Shown piece after piece: positions 1-7,622 of a stretch of DNA of 13,376 bases. This DNA is from Phycisphaerales bacterium (GTDB lineage: Bacteria > Planctomycetota > Phycisphaerae > SM23-33). The notes below the pieces were generated by a model. It searched no databases and had not been told where the DNA came from. It saw only the letters and a list, made by a program, of their open reading frames with translations. Position 1 is the first letter of the stretch; each line of letters opens with the position of its first letter. The stretch covers positions 1 to 13,376 of the forward strand of contig PMYM01000119.1 in the NCBI GenBank assembly GCA_003171235.1. The letters run 5' to 3'. A program made the translations under genes and the position numbers.

Positions 1-270
1 GCCTCCGGCTGGCTGGCAACCGCCGGGCTGATAAGCAACATGAACAAGGTGCCGTTCGACCCGCGTCCGCCAACCCATCCCTCGGGGCTGCGGTTCGGCA
101 CCCCGGCCGTCACCACGCGCGGGCTCAAGGAGCCGCACATGCGCCAGATCGCCGCCTGGATCGACCGCGTGCTCATCTCCAAGGGCGAGGAGAAAACCCT
201 CGCCGCCGTCCGCGCCCAGGTCACCCAACTGTGCGACGCCTTCCCGGTTCCCAACGAGGCCCGACAATAA
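1..270 (+). CDS. glyA: Serine hydroxymethyltransferase, C-terminal fragment (partial at window start)
   Basis: The reading frame is open from base 1 to a TAA at 268-270, so only about the last 89 codons are present. The enzyme is a PLP-dependent cytosolic protein that interconverts serine and glycine with tetrahydrofolate, the main source of one-carbon units. The fragment holds the recognisable C-terminal block NKVPFDPRPP followed by SGLRFGTPAVTTRGLKE. In this family the Arg of the SGxRxGTPA segment contacts the substrate carboxylate. The tail (HMRQIAAWIDRVL and a terminal helix) matches the usual end of the family, so the 3' end looks intact. The stop lies 6 bases before the left inverted repeat of the GxxExxY element, which suggests that element inserted just behind glyA. 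Identity is secure. The N-terminal PLP-binding part is outside the window. Confidence 0.93.
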   Translation, partial: ASGWLATAGLISNMNKVPFDPRPPTHPSGLRFGTPAVTTRGLKEPHMRQIAAWIDRVLISKGEEKTLAAVRAQVTQLCDAFPVPNEARQ

Positions 271-276
271 AGGATC

Positions 277-309
277 GCCGCGAACAACACGAACAACGCG
301 AACAGGAAA
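277..309. repeat. Left terminal inverted repeat of the GxxExxY element (three 9-bp units)
   Basis: This 33-bp segment pairs with 910-942 in inverted orientation, 31 of 33 positions identical. Its core is three tandem 9-mers: CGCGAACAA (279-287), CACGAACAA (288-296) and CGCGAACAG (297-305). It begins 6 bases after the glyA stop. I found no convincing target-site duplication outside the two arms. Confidence 0.85.
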
Positions 310-439
310 AAGAGGATTTGCAGGAAGAAGAACGCAGAAGGAAAACGACGCACAGAAACAGGAAATAGTTTTGGAAAGTCCGGGCAGGAGATTAATCGTG
401 GGGAACCCTGACAAGGAGAAGACCGCGCCGAGGGCCAGG

Positions 440-841
440 ATGGCGGATATCCTGTATCCGCAAGAAAGCTACGAAATAAAAGCAGCGTGCATAGAGGTTC
501 ACAAGGCCCTGGGGTGCGGCTTTCTGGAGAAGATATACGAGAATGCTCTGGCCCATGAGTTAACCAAGAGGGGGTTCAAAGTCCGCCAGCAAGCGCCATT
601 GAGCGTCTTCTACGATGGTTTGCTGATGGGTGAGTACGCGGTGGACATCCTGGTCAACGACACCTTCATTATCGAAATCAAAACGAGTGAAAAGGACAAT
701 CCAGCTTACCGGGCCCAAGTAATAAACTACCTGAAAGCCTCAGGCCGACCACTTGGATTCCTTGTCAATTTTGGAAAACCGTTCTTTGATTTCAAGAGAA
801 TCATCTTCACAAAAGGCCAAGCCTTGGAAGATGATCTCTAA
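440..841 (+). CDS. GxxExxY protein, PD-(D/E)XK nuclease-like
   Basis: A 133-aa cytosolic protein of the GxxExxY family, whose function is not established. The name-giving motif is visible as G27-F-L-E30-K-I-Y33 within VHKALGCGFLEKIYENAL. A PD-(D/E)XK-like signature follows: D69 in AVDILV, then E79-I-K81 in IIEIK, then a helix QVINYLKASG and the family's GFLVNFG segment. This supports a nuclease-like fold, with activity inferred. I chose ATG 440 (GAGGG at 430-434) because homologues normally begin close before the YxIxxACIEVH helix. A GTG at 398 has a better-spaced AGGAG (386-390) and would add 14 residues; a TTG at 371 is also in frame. GC is about 45% (27 of 60 at 661-720) against about 70% in thiE, a sign of transfer. 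The gene is enclosed by a 31/33 inverted repeat, which suggests it is mobile-element cargo. Confidence 0.85.
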   Translation: MADILYPQESYEIKAACIEVHKALGCGFLEKIYENALAHELTKRGFKVRQQAPLSVFYDGLLMGEYAVDILVNDTFIIEIKTSEKDNPAYRAQVINYLKASGRPLGFLVNFGKPFFDFKRIIFTKGQALEDDL

Positions 842-909
842 TGTCGCAAAGGCTGTGGCATCAAATGGACAATTTCAGATAGAAGAGAAAACCAATTAGA
901 AGTCTTGTC

Positions 910-942
910 TTTCCTGTTCGCGTTGTTCGCGATGTTCGCGGC
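910..942. repeat. Right terminal inverted repeat of the GxxExxY element
   Basis: This is the reverse complement of 277-309 with two mismatches. Read on the minus strand it is again three 9-mers: CGCGAACAT, CGCGAACAA and CGCGAACAG. It ends 19 bases before the thiE start codon, so any thiE promoter would have to lie within or across the element. Just inside it, AATTAGAAGTCTT (894-906) recurs almost exactly in the empty element at 7662-7675. Confidence 0.85.
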
Positions 943-961
943 TAATTCTTGCGGCTGAACC

Positions 962-2005
962 ATGCGAGAGGTTTACCGAATCCTGGACGCCAATTTCAAT
1001 CGCGCCCGCGAGGCCGTGCGGGTGGCGGAGGATTTCGCGCGCTTCGCCCTGAGCGACGCTGACCTGGCCGGCGGGTTCAAGAACCTGCGCAGTATGCTTC
1101 AGGAATGCTACCAGCGGTTTCCCGCACCGGCGTTGCTGGCGGCCCGCGACACCGGCGGCGACGTGGGCACGGCCATCACCAGCCCGACTGAAATGCGGCG
1201 GGCCGATGCGGCCTCGGTGGCCGTCGCCGCCTGTAAGCGTCTGACCGAGGCCCTCCGGACGCTGGAGGAATACGCAAAATTGGCCCTGGCGGAGGAGGCT
1301 CCAAAACTGGAGGCGATGCGATACCAAGCCTATCAGTTGGAGCAGCGGCTGGGGCGGCGATTATCTGCCGGCGAGCGCCTGGCCAACCTGCGGCTGTATG
1401 TCTTGCTCACAAGTCGCCTGTGCCGGCGCGACGTGCTGGAGACTGCCGGCCTGGCCATCGAGGGCGGCGCCGACGCCATTCAGATGCGAGAGAAGGACAT
1501 GCCCGACCGCCAGCGGCTGGAACTGGCCCGGCGGCTGCGGGAACTGACGGCGCGGGCGGGGGTGCTGTTTATCGTGAACGACCGGGCGGACATCGCCGCC
1601 GCCGCGGGGGCTGACGGGGTGCACCTGGGTCAGGACGACCTGCCGCCCTCAGCCATCCGCCCGCTGCTACCGCCGCGGGCTTTGATCGGTCTTAGCACGC
1701 ACACGCTGGAACAAGCCAAGGCCGCCGCCGGGGCTGGGGCAGACTACATCGGCGTGGGCCCCATGTTCCCCACCGCCACCAAGGACGCCGGCCCCCTGGC
1801 CGGTCCGGCGTGCCTGCGAGCGGTGCTGCAAGAGGTGAGCCTGCCGGCCGTCGCCATCGGCGGCATCACCGCCGACAACATTGATCAGCTCGTCGCCGCC
1901 GGGGCCAAGGCGGTGGCGGTTTCGTCCGCCGTCATCGCCGCCGAAGATCCCGCCGCCGCGGCACGGGCGATACGGGAAAAACTCCCGGCGGGAGAACAGG
2001 CGTAG
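962..2005 (+). CDS. thiE: Thiamine-phosphate synthase with N-terminal ThiD2-like domain
   Basis: A 347-aa cytosolic protein of thiamin biosynthesis. Residues 143-347 form a complete ThiE TIM barrel that couples HMP-pyrophosphate with the thiazole phosphate to give thiamine phosphate. Visible motifs are IQMREK (173-178), IVNDR (204-208), HLGQDD (221-226), GPMFPTATK (266-274) and IGGI (299-302). Residues 1 to about 135 match the ThiD2-type domain (RILDANFNRAREAVRVAEDFARF near the start, then a helical RLTEALRTLEEYAKL segment). ThiD2 is described as an HMP-phosphate kinase, so the fusion could carry out two consecutive steps. The ordinary ThiE is only about 210 aa. ATG 962 is preferred because the domain motif follows directly; I see no Shine-Dalgarno and no TPP riboswitch upstream, only the right arm of the GxxExxY element. 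Confidence 0.94.
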   Translation: MREVYRILDANFNRAREAVRVAEDFARFALSDADLAGGFKNLRSMLQECYQRFPAPALLAARDTGGDVGTAITSPTEMRRADAASVAVAACKRLTEALRTLEEYAKLALAEEAPKLEAMRYQAYQLEQRLGRRLSAGERLANLRLYVLLTSRLCRRDVLETAGLAIEGGADAIQMREKDMPDRQRLELARRLRELTARAGVLFIVNDRADIAAAAGADGVHLGQDDLPPSAIRPLLPPRALIGLSTHTLEQAKAAAGAGADYIGVGPMFPTATKDAGPLAGPACLRAVLQEVSLPAVAIGGITADNIDQLVAAGAKAVAVSSAVIAAEDPAAAARAIREKLPAGEQA

Positions 2006-2006
2006 G

Positions 2007-2043
2007 GCGTGCAGGTTAGCGGCGCCAGCCGCGCTCTGCACGC
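2007..2043. repeat. Nested inverted repeat after thiE
   Basis: GCGTGCA (2007-2013) pairs with TGCACGC (2037-2043). Inside it GCGGC (2019-2023) pairs with GCCGC (2028-2032). It starts one base after the thiE stop codon and has no following T-run, so it is more likely a repeat or mRNA-end structure than a classic terminator. Confidence 0.5.
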
Positions 2044-2058
2044 GGGAAGCAGGGTGCC

Positions 2059-2093
2059 GTGGTTTGCGAAGCGCAGCGGAGCAACCACGTTTT
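2059..2093 (+). terminator. Candidate Rho-independent terminator of thiE
   Basis: CGTGGTT (2059-2065) pairs with AACCACG (2083-2089), and the stem extends by GC/GC past one bulged T. It is followed directly by TTTT (2090-2093). Position downstream of thiE and the short T-run fit a terminator, though the T-run is weak and the hairpin may equally be a dispersed palindrome. Confidence 0.4.
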
Positions 2094-2145
2094 CTCCAAG
2101 GGGAAACTACTCAGACTTAAGGTTCGGCTTCATTCAGATGCAAAA

Positions 2146-2195
2146 CATGGTCACGCGAAAAGAAGCGTGACCATGCCACCCAATTTGTGGCCATG
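2146..2195. repeat. Palindrome cluster around CATGGTCACGC
   Basis: CATGGTCACGC (2146-2156) and GCGTGACCATG (2165-2175) form a perfect 11-bp stem with an 8-nt loop. Directly beyond it CCAC (2177-2180 region) and GTGG (2187-2190) with flanking CATG form a second bulged hairpin. The segment at 2171-2190 is repeated in imperfect tandem at 2191-2211, both starting CCATGCC. No coding frame explains this. Confidence 0.6.
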
Positions 2196-2228
2196 CCGCC
2201 CTATTTCGTGACGGCTACCCGACAACAA

Positions 2229-2272
2229 AAGCCCACGGCTGGCCAGCAGTGGGCTTCTGTATTTCAGTTTTT
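2229..2272. terminator. Candidate bidirectional terminator between convergent thiE and the secreted hydrolase gene
   Basis: AAGCCCAC (2229-2236) pairs with GTGGGCTT (2249-2256), and the centre GCTGGCCAGC is itself palindromic, with one mismatched pair between them. On the plus strand a TTTTT tract lies at 2268-2272. On the minus strand the stem is followed by a short T-rich stretch (the complement of 2221-2230). It sits between two genes that converge, as expected for a shared terminator. Confidence 0.55.
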
Positions 2273-2276
2273 GCGG

Positions 2277-2309
2277 CATGCCCTTCCGCACAAGACGCGT
2301 AAGGGCATG
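2277..2309. repeat. Palindrome with CATGCCCTT arms
   Basis: CATGCCCTT (2277-2285) pairs with AAGGGCATG (2301-2309). The centre contains CGC (2287-2289) and GCG (2297-2299), which can extend the stem. Read on the minus strand the apex contains GTCTT, resembling the loops of the palindromes in miaB and at 11691-11851. This completes the 353-bp gap 2006-2358, in which I see palindromes but no gene. Confidence 0.55.
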
Positions 2310-2358
2310 GCACCCAAAACCCTGATTACCGGTCCCTTTACCGGCTACTGACCACTGG

Positions 2359-5300
2359 CTACTTGAACGTGATGGCCTTGAACTTCTCCGGCTGGTGGAA
2401 GTTTCCGCCGGACATCTCGGCCCAGGAGAAGATCCAGTCCTTGGCGTTGAGCTGCCGGCGCGAGCGGGTGAAGTTGGCCTTCCAGGTTGTGCCGGCCTGG
2501 GGGGCAGCGCCGAGTTTATCCAGCGGGATGACGGCCTGGGCGATCCATGCCCCGGGGCTGCCAAACTCGGAGGGGATAATCTTGGTGCTCACGCGGGCCT
2601 GCGAATCCCAGGCGGCGGCGTCCTTGTTGTCGCCGTCCCAGACGACCCCGGCGGGGTTGATGATGACCTGGTGGTACTTGCCCGGCGCCTTGGCTGGGTC
2701 GGTGCAGAGGAACATCTCCACCGAGTCATCGTCCCAGATGGCCTTGTCGTGGTCGGCTTGGGGGTTGGTGAACTTGGCAGCGATGGCGGCGGTGTCGGGT
2801 TCGCAACTGTAGAACAGGACGTACAGGTCTTTGTCGGTCCTGCCGACGAAGACGCGGGTGGCGATTCGCCGCAGCCCGCCGCCGATGTCGATGGTGCCGG
2901 CGTCGAACTCGGCCAGGCCTGCCGCCGCGGCCGTCCAGTCGGCCTCCTTCAGTTCCGGCAGGGCGGCCAGCAGGGGCACCGGCCCGTCCTTGACGCTCTT
3001 GACGGCCGGCTCAGCCGCCGGGTCGATAACCTCGCCCGCCTGGGCCTGGCGCTTGCCGCAGAGGAACTTGACCAACTCGCCGGCCATGACCTTGTGGTAA
3101 GGGGGGTTCATGTGAATGCCGTCCAGGCAGACGAACTCGCCGCGCAGCGGGTGGCGCTGGAGCACCTGGCGGACCTCGATGACGGTGGCCCCGGCCTGGG
3201 CGGCGGCCTTCACCACGTCGGCCTCGGGGTTGATGGGATTGTCGTCCCGGGCCCGCAAGGCGTCGAAGAGATAGACCTTGGCGCCGGCCCCGACCAGCTT
3301 GGCAACCAGTTGCTGCAGGCTCTGGGTCTCCTGAGGCGAACCGTAGGACAGCACCAGCAGCACCGCGCCTGGCTTCTGGGCGATGGCCTTGTCGGCGTAA
3401 TCCTTCAGCGCCCGCGAGGCCGTCAGCCCGCCGGCCTGGAAGGTGACGAACTCGACCTTGGGGTTGATGGACCGGATGGCCTCAATCGCTATGTCGGTGA
3501 AGCTGCCCTGGCTGGACCAATGGGTGCTCATGGTGAACGAATGCCCGATGACGCAAATCTTCCGGGCCGGCATGGCGGCGATGGCGGCGGCGCAGTCCTT
3601 GAGGGCGCTGGTTTCCAGCAGTTGCTTGGCGTAGGTGGCGGCAGTGACCTTGCCGGTGTAGTGCTCGCCCCAGTTTTGGACCTTCCGGCTGGCGATGTGC
3701 CACTCGCTTACGCCGGTGCCCACCGGCGAGGGGCAGCACTGCGGCGAGAGCTCCTTGGCCAGCAGTTCAAACTGCGGCGTGTCGTAGTCGATGGCCAACT
3801 GGCCCATGTAGACCGGCAGGCCGGCGGCGAGGTAGATGCGTATCACCTTGGGCACGACCTCGCCGTCGCGGTCCACCTCCAGCACCATCTGGTAGAGGCT
3901 GGCGATGGCGCGGACGGCCGCGGGCTCGACCTTGCCCACGCGGAGAGCGATAAACCGGGCGATCAGCGAGACCGGCAGATTGTCAGCCAGTTCGATTTTG
4001 GCGGCATTCAATTCGGCCACCGCCTTGCCGCCGTCGAAGGCCTGGTCGTCGCCGGCGATCCACTTGGCCACGTCGGCCGGCGCGGCGGCCAGGATGGCGT
4101 CATAGGCCTTCAGCAGGCGGTCTGTGTCGGACTGGGAAAGCCCCTGCAGGCCGTAGGCCTTGGCGTCGCCCTTGCCGCTCTTGCCGGCCAGGCCGGCCTG
4201 GTAGAGGTGCGTGCCGCGGATGATCGCCTCGACAAGCTGGGCCCGCCGGCGGGCGGGTGCTTCGCTGACGGCCACGGGCGGCGGATCGCCCGGGGCCTTG
4301 TACCCCAGGCGCGTGAGGTACTCGCCGATCTTGGCCCGCCAGCCGTCGCAGTGCAGCCGGGCCTGGTCCTGTATGCCCATGCCCACCCTGGCAGCGTCGG
4401 TGGCCGAGGCCAGTCCCTTGACCTGCGGGAATTCCGGCATGGCCCGGCGCAGGCTCTCCAGGAAATCCCGAGCCTCCTGGGCTGCCTGGGCGCGCTCGCC
4501 GGTGTAGTTGGCCCGCAGCGCCTCCTCCAGCGTGCAGAGATAGGCGTAGTCGGTGATGCCCTGGGAGACCTGCATCATCCGCCGTTCCAGGGCAAAGCCG
4601 CCCTTGCACAGGTCGATGGGCGCTTCCTGCGTCAGGCCGCCCGCCCGGCGCAGGGGGTTGAAGCCTTCCCCGCCGCTTTGGCCGCTGTGCAGTTCCCACT
4701 CCCACCGGCCGGTGGAACCCACCCGCCAGTTGTAAAAACCCCAGGAGTAGCGGTCGTCACCCACGTTGTACAGCCAGAGGGTCTTCTTGCGCGCCACCGT
4801 CAGGCGCATCATGCGCGCCGAACCCTCCCAAGCGTGGGTGCTGAGCACGTCAACGTAGTCCACGAAGGGGCTGTAGTCCTTGTTGGTGGCGCCGTGCTTG
4901 TCGGCCATGGGATCGACGCTGGTCAGCAGGCCGGCCTGGTGGAGGATCTTGATGTACTCGACCGTGTCGTCGAAGTTGCGGTTCCAGGAGTTGATCTCGG
5001 CTTCGCGCGGCTCGTCCACCGCCGTGATCACCACCGGCACGCCCAGCTTATCGATGAACTGCTTGTATTGCCGGGCGGCGTCCAGACAATAGTCGCGAAA
5101 CCCCGGCAGCTTGAATTCCAACCCGGGCTGGTCATAAACGCCGGCCCCGTCGGGCATCATCTTGGCGATGCTCCGGCCCACCCCGGCCATCCAGTTCTCC
5201 AGCATCAGGGCCTGCTGGACGTTGCGGGCCATGCCCGCCTTCTTGGCGGCCAGGAGGATGGTCGGGTCGAAACCCATGCGGACCGTGCCGTCGCCGTTGA

Positions 5301-6627
5301 GGGCCAGGGCGCTGGCCCCGCTGACGGTGATGCTGGTCAGGCCGATGTCGCGCATCCACGCCAGCCGGTCGGCAAGCACCTGCTGGCGGGTCTGGGCGGA
5401 CATGTACGCCGGCAGCAGCCCGGCGCCGCCCCAGAAACCGCACGACAGCGGCAGCTCCTCCACCAGCCCGAAGGGATAGACCTCGATTTCCACCGGCACC
5501 TCGGCAGGCTTGCCTTTGGCGGGCTTGAAGACGAAGGTGGCCTTGTACAGGCCGGCCTTGGCGTCGGCCGGCACCGACAGCCACAGCCACAGCGGGCGGG
5601 TGACGCCCTTGTCCATCTCCAGCGTCAGCGTCGGGGCCAGGACCGAGCCGCTCCAGTTCCGGCCGTTGTAGAAGAAATTCTCGAAGAAGCCCCGGATGTT
5701 GGACACCGGAATTGTGCCCGGGCCCTTCAGGTCGGCAAGTTCCAGAGTGCAGGCGCCCAGATCGACGTTTGGGGTAACGGCCAGATTCAGGATCAGCTTC
5801 TGCCCCTGTGCGGCGGCGGACTTGATTGCCGCCGGCTGGCGGTCGCCTTCGCCTGGAACGCTGGCGGGCCCCAGCCGCTCAAGGTCGGAGGGAACCCAGA
5901 GGGCGTAGTCGCCGCCGCCGGGAACCTCGGCCAGCCCCTTGGGCGGCTGGATGTCCTTGGCGAAGGCGGCGATACGCTGCTGGCGGATGGCCTGGGCCAT
6001 CTTTTCAAAATCCGCCTTGCGCTGGGCGGGAAGAATGACCATGGCGGCCAGGAAATAGTTGGCGGCCTTGACGCTCAGCACGCCGTCGGTCACCTTGACC
6101 GCGTGCGTGGTGGCCGGGTGCATCACGTTGACGTAGGACTCCCAGATGCGCTCGGCTCGCACCGGGCTGGGGGTCAGCAGGAACCGCCCCAGGTAGTTGA
6201 TGCCCGAAAGGCGAACGTCATCCACGGTTTCGTCCAGCACCTTGTCATCGCCCACCTGGAGCATGTAATGCCGCCCGCCGTCGGGCTTGATGAGCTTGCC
6301 GGCCGACAGCCAGACCAGGTACTCACCGCTTGGGAGCTTGAGCTTGAACTCGAATTCCTTGCCGTCGGCGCGCTGGATGTAAGAACCGCTAAGCGAGTCG
6401 GGCCACTGGGCCCCGCCGGCGGAGAGGCCCTCGGTGGAGGCAAAGCCAAAGCCGGCCTGGTCGTCGTAGGCGCTTTTGTCGGTGACGGTTGTGAAGGGCG
6501 CCAGCGCCCGGCCAAAGACAAAAGCGGTGGCCCCTTCGGGCAGGGCCTGCTGCCAGGAATCATCGGCGGCCGACAGGGCCGCGGGCGAAAGGAATGTCAC
6601 GACGATGAACAGGGCGGCGATTTTCAT
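2359..6627 (-). CDS. Secreted multidomain protein: glycosidase-like barrel, SGNH/GDSL hydrolase and CBM9-like domain
   Basis: A 1422-aa exported protein. ATG 6627 has GGAAGG 7 bases upstream and begins a signal peptide (basic MK, hydrophobic to about residue 19, ALSA cleavage). Residues about 25-215 resemble a beta-sandwich carbohydrate-binding region. About 280-395 has the LWLWLSVPADAKAGLYKATF pattern that precedes GH123/DUF4091-type barrels. The barrel region (about 395-700) contains VDEP with D538-E539 and a Trp-rich YNWRVGSTGRWEW segment. About 860-1185 looks like an SGNH hydrolase: GHSFT with S1030, VLSYGSPQ, and D1169-G-I-H1172 as the catalytic Asp/His pair. About 1225-1422 matches CBM9-like domains (FVGRTDKDLYV, WDDDSVEMFL, IPLDKLG). 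Role inferred: binding and de-esterifying or cleaving a polysaccharide outside the cytoplasm. Catalysis by the barrel is uncertain. It is convergent with thiE and divergent from the next gene, so probably monocistronic. Confidence 0.87.
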   Translation of the reverse strand: MKIAALFIVVTFLSPAALSAADDSWQQALPEGATAFVFGRALAPFTTVTDKSAYDDQAGFGFASTEGLSAGGAQWPDSLSGSYIQRADGKEFEFKLKLPSGEYLVWLSAGKLIKPDGGRHYMLQVGDDKVLDETVDDVRLSGINYLGRFLLTPSPVRAERIWESYVNVMHPATTHAVKVTDGVLSVKAANYFLAAMVILPAQRKADFEKMAQAIRQQRIAAFAKDIQPPKGLAEVPGGGDYALWVPSDLERLGPASVPGEGDRQPAAIKSAAAQGQKLILNLAVTPNVDLGACTLELADLKGPGTIPVSNIRGFFENFFYNGRNWSGSVLAPTLTLEMDKGVTRPLWLWLSVPADAKAGLYKATFVFKPAKGKPAEVPVEIEVYPFGLVEELPLSCGFWGGAGLLPAYMSAQTRQQVLADRLAWMRDIGLTSITVSGASALALNGDGTVRMGFDPTILLAAKKAGMARNVQQALMLENWMAGVGRSIAKMMPDGAGVYDQPGLEFKLPGFRDYCLDAARQYKQFIDKLGVPVVITAVDEPREAEINSWNRNFDDTVEYIKILHQAGLLTSVDPMADKHGATNKDYSPFVDYVDVLSTHAWEGSARMMRLTVARKKTLWLYNVGDDRYSWGFYNWRVGSTGRWEWELHSGQSGGEGFNPLRRAGGLTQEAPIDLCKGGFALERRMMQVSQGITDYAYLCTLEEALRANYTGERAQAAQEARDFLESLRRAMPEFPQVKGLASATDAARVGMGIQDQARLHCDGWRAKIGEYLTRLGYKAPGDPPPVAVSEAPARRRAQLVEAIIRGTHLYQAGLAGKSGKGDAKAYGLQGLSQSDTDRLLKAYDAILAAAPADVAKWIAGDDQAFDGGKAVAELNAAKIELADNLPVSLIARFIALRVGKVEPAAVRAIASLYQMVLEVDRDGEVVPKVIRIYLAAGLPVYMGQLAIDYDTPQFELLAKELSPQCCPSPVGTGVSEWHIASRKVQNWGEHYTGKVTAATYAKQLLETSALKDCAAAIAAMPARKICVIGHSFTMSTHWSSQGSFTDIAIEAIRSINPKVEFVTFQAGGLTASRALKDYADKAIAQKPGAVLLVLSYGSPQETQSLQQLVAKLVGAGAKVYLFDALRARDDNPINPEADVVKAAAQAGATVIEVRQVLQRHPLRGEFVCLDGIHMNPPYHKVMAGELVKFLCGKRQAQAGEVIDPAAEPAVKSVKDGPVPLLAALPELKEADWTAAAAGLAEFDAGTIDIGGGLRRIATRVFVGRTDKDLYVLFYSCEPDTAAIAAKFTNPQADHDKAIWDDDSVEMFLCTDPAKAPGKYHQVIINPAGVVWDGDNKDAAAWDSQARVSTKIIPSEFGSPGAWIAQAVIPLDKLGAAPQAGTTWKANFTRSRRQLNAKDWIFSWAEMSGGNFHQPEKFKAITFK

Positions 6628-6761
6628 GTGCGGACCTTCCCAGGAGGTTCTTCCAGTAGCGCCTTTGCACAGAGCAGATCATATCCGCTGACTACCGCCG
6701 CAGACTACCCCGTACATCGCTTGTGGCCTGGCATCATCGCGCGTGCTGCGCCCTTGTCCTG

Positions 6762-6790
6762 TTGCCTATGCTCGGCGGCGGGCCTAACAT
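6762..6790 (+). promoter_or_regulatory. Candidate promoter for a leaderless phosphatidyltransferase mRNA
   Basis: A -35-like TTGCCT (6762-6767), a 17-bp spacer and a -10-like TAACAT (6785-6790) end 7 bases before ATG 6798. That spacing would place the transcript start at or near the A of the start codon, and no Shine-Dalgarno is visible there. Each hexamer matches the sigma-70 consensus at 4 of 6 positions, so this is weak evidence. Confidence 0.3.
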
Positions 6791-6797
6791 AGCCGCC

Positions 6798-7616
6798 ATG
6801 GGTATTGGCAGGGCAGTGGGTGCGGCGTTCAGCGGGTGGCGCGACGCCATCGCGCGGATGCTGGTCAAGCTGGGCGTCAGCCCCAACCGGCTGACGGTTG
6901 CGGGTTTTTATTGGACCCTGGCCGCCGGCGCCTGCCTGGCCGCGGGCGGGGGCGACCGCTTCGCCTGGAATCTCCGCCCCAGCCTTTCAGGGGGCCCCGG
7001 GGGCAGCGCCTACTGCCTGCTGGCGGGGATCATGCTGGTGTTATGCAGCGCCGGCGACATGCTCGACGGGGCGGTGGCCCGCCTGGGCAAGACGGCCACC
7101 ACCTTCGGCGCCTTTTTGGACAGCACGCTGGACCGCTTCAGCGACTTCGCCGTCTTCGCCGGCATCGCCTTTTACTTCGCCGTTCATCGCAACGTCACCT
7201 ACACCCTGCTGCCGATGGTGGCGCTGTTCGCGTCCCTGATGATCTCCTACACCCGCGCCCGGGCGGAGGACCTGATCAAGTTCTGCACCGTGGGCTACTG
7301 GCAGAGGGGCGAGCGAATGGCGGCGGTGCTGATCGGGGTCTTCGCCCACAACCTGCCGGCCATGCTCTGGCAGCAGGCGCTGCTGCCGCTGCTGACGGTG
7401 TACGCCCGCATCGTTTACACCCAGCGGGTCGCCTCCGGCAAGCCCGTGGCCGACGACCCCGGGCACAGCCACTCCGGGTGGGACAAGTTCCGCCTGTGGC
7501 GATTCCCCCGCATGAGCTGGCAATACGACCTGGTGACGGCCATCAACATCGCCTGGCTGATATTCGCCCGCATCCCGGCGGGCTTCGACCCAATTTCCCG
7601 TGCGCTTGGGTTATAA
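6798..7616 (+). CDS. CDP-alcohol phosphatidyltransferase family protein
   Basis: A 272-aa integral membrane enzyme that transfers a phosphatidyl-type group from a CDP-activated lipid to an alcohol acceptor in phospholipid synthesis. The full family signature DGxxARx8Gx3Dx3D is present at D90-G91...A94-R95...G104...D108...D112, with the additional conserved D87. The start PNRLTVAGF and several hydrophobic stretches (about 27-45, 70-88, 118-135, 140-155) fit the usual membrane layout. The acceptor cannot be told from sequence alone: PgsA-like and inositol-phosphate-type enzymes are both possible. ATG 6798 is preferred because the family normally begins shortly before the PNxLT motif; a GTG at 6723 is in frame but adds an unlikely 25-residue leader. 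It is divergent from the secreted hydrolase gene and convergent with miaB. Confidence 0.9.
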   Translation: MGIGRAVGAAFSGWRDAIARMLVKLGVSPNRLTVAGFYWTLAAGACLAAGGGDRFAWNLRPSLSGGPGGSAYCLLAGIMLVLCSAGDMLDGAVARLGKTATTFGAFLDSTLDRFSDFAVFAGIAFYFAVHRNVTYTLLPMVALFASLMISYTRARAEDLIKFCTVGYWQRGERMAAVLIGVFAHNLPAMLWQQALLPLLTVYARIVYTQRVASGKPVADDPGHSHSGWDKFRLWRFPRMSWQYDLVTAINIAWLIFARIPAGFDPISRALGL

Positions 7617-7622
7617 GAAACC

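Noticed and set aside
277..305. The 9-bp tandem units considered as a CRISPR-like or phage attachment array
   Set aside because: There are no spacers, the units are far too short for CRISPR, and the arms are inverted relative to each other, which fits transposon-type ends.
270..962. Target-site duplication around the GxxExxY element
   Set aside because: The bases outside the arms (GGATC on the left, TAATT on the right) do not match, so no duplication can be claimed.
2395..6792. A plus-strand frame open for 1465 codons opposite the secreted hydrolase gene
   Set aside because: High third-position GC in the true minus-strand gene removes stop codons from the opposite frame. The translation is Gly/Val/Leu/His-rich with no motif, whereas the minus-strand protein has a signal peptide, SGNH residues and a CBM9-like tail.
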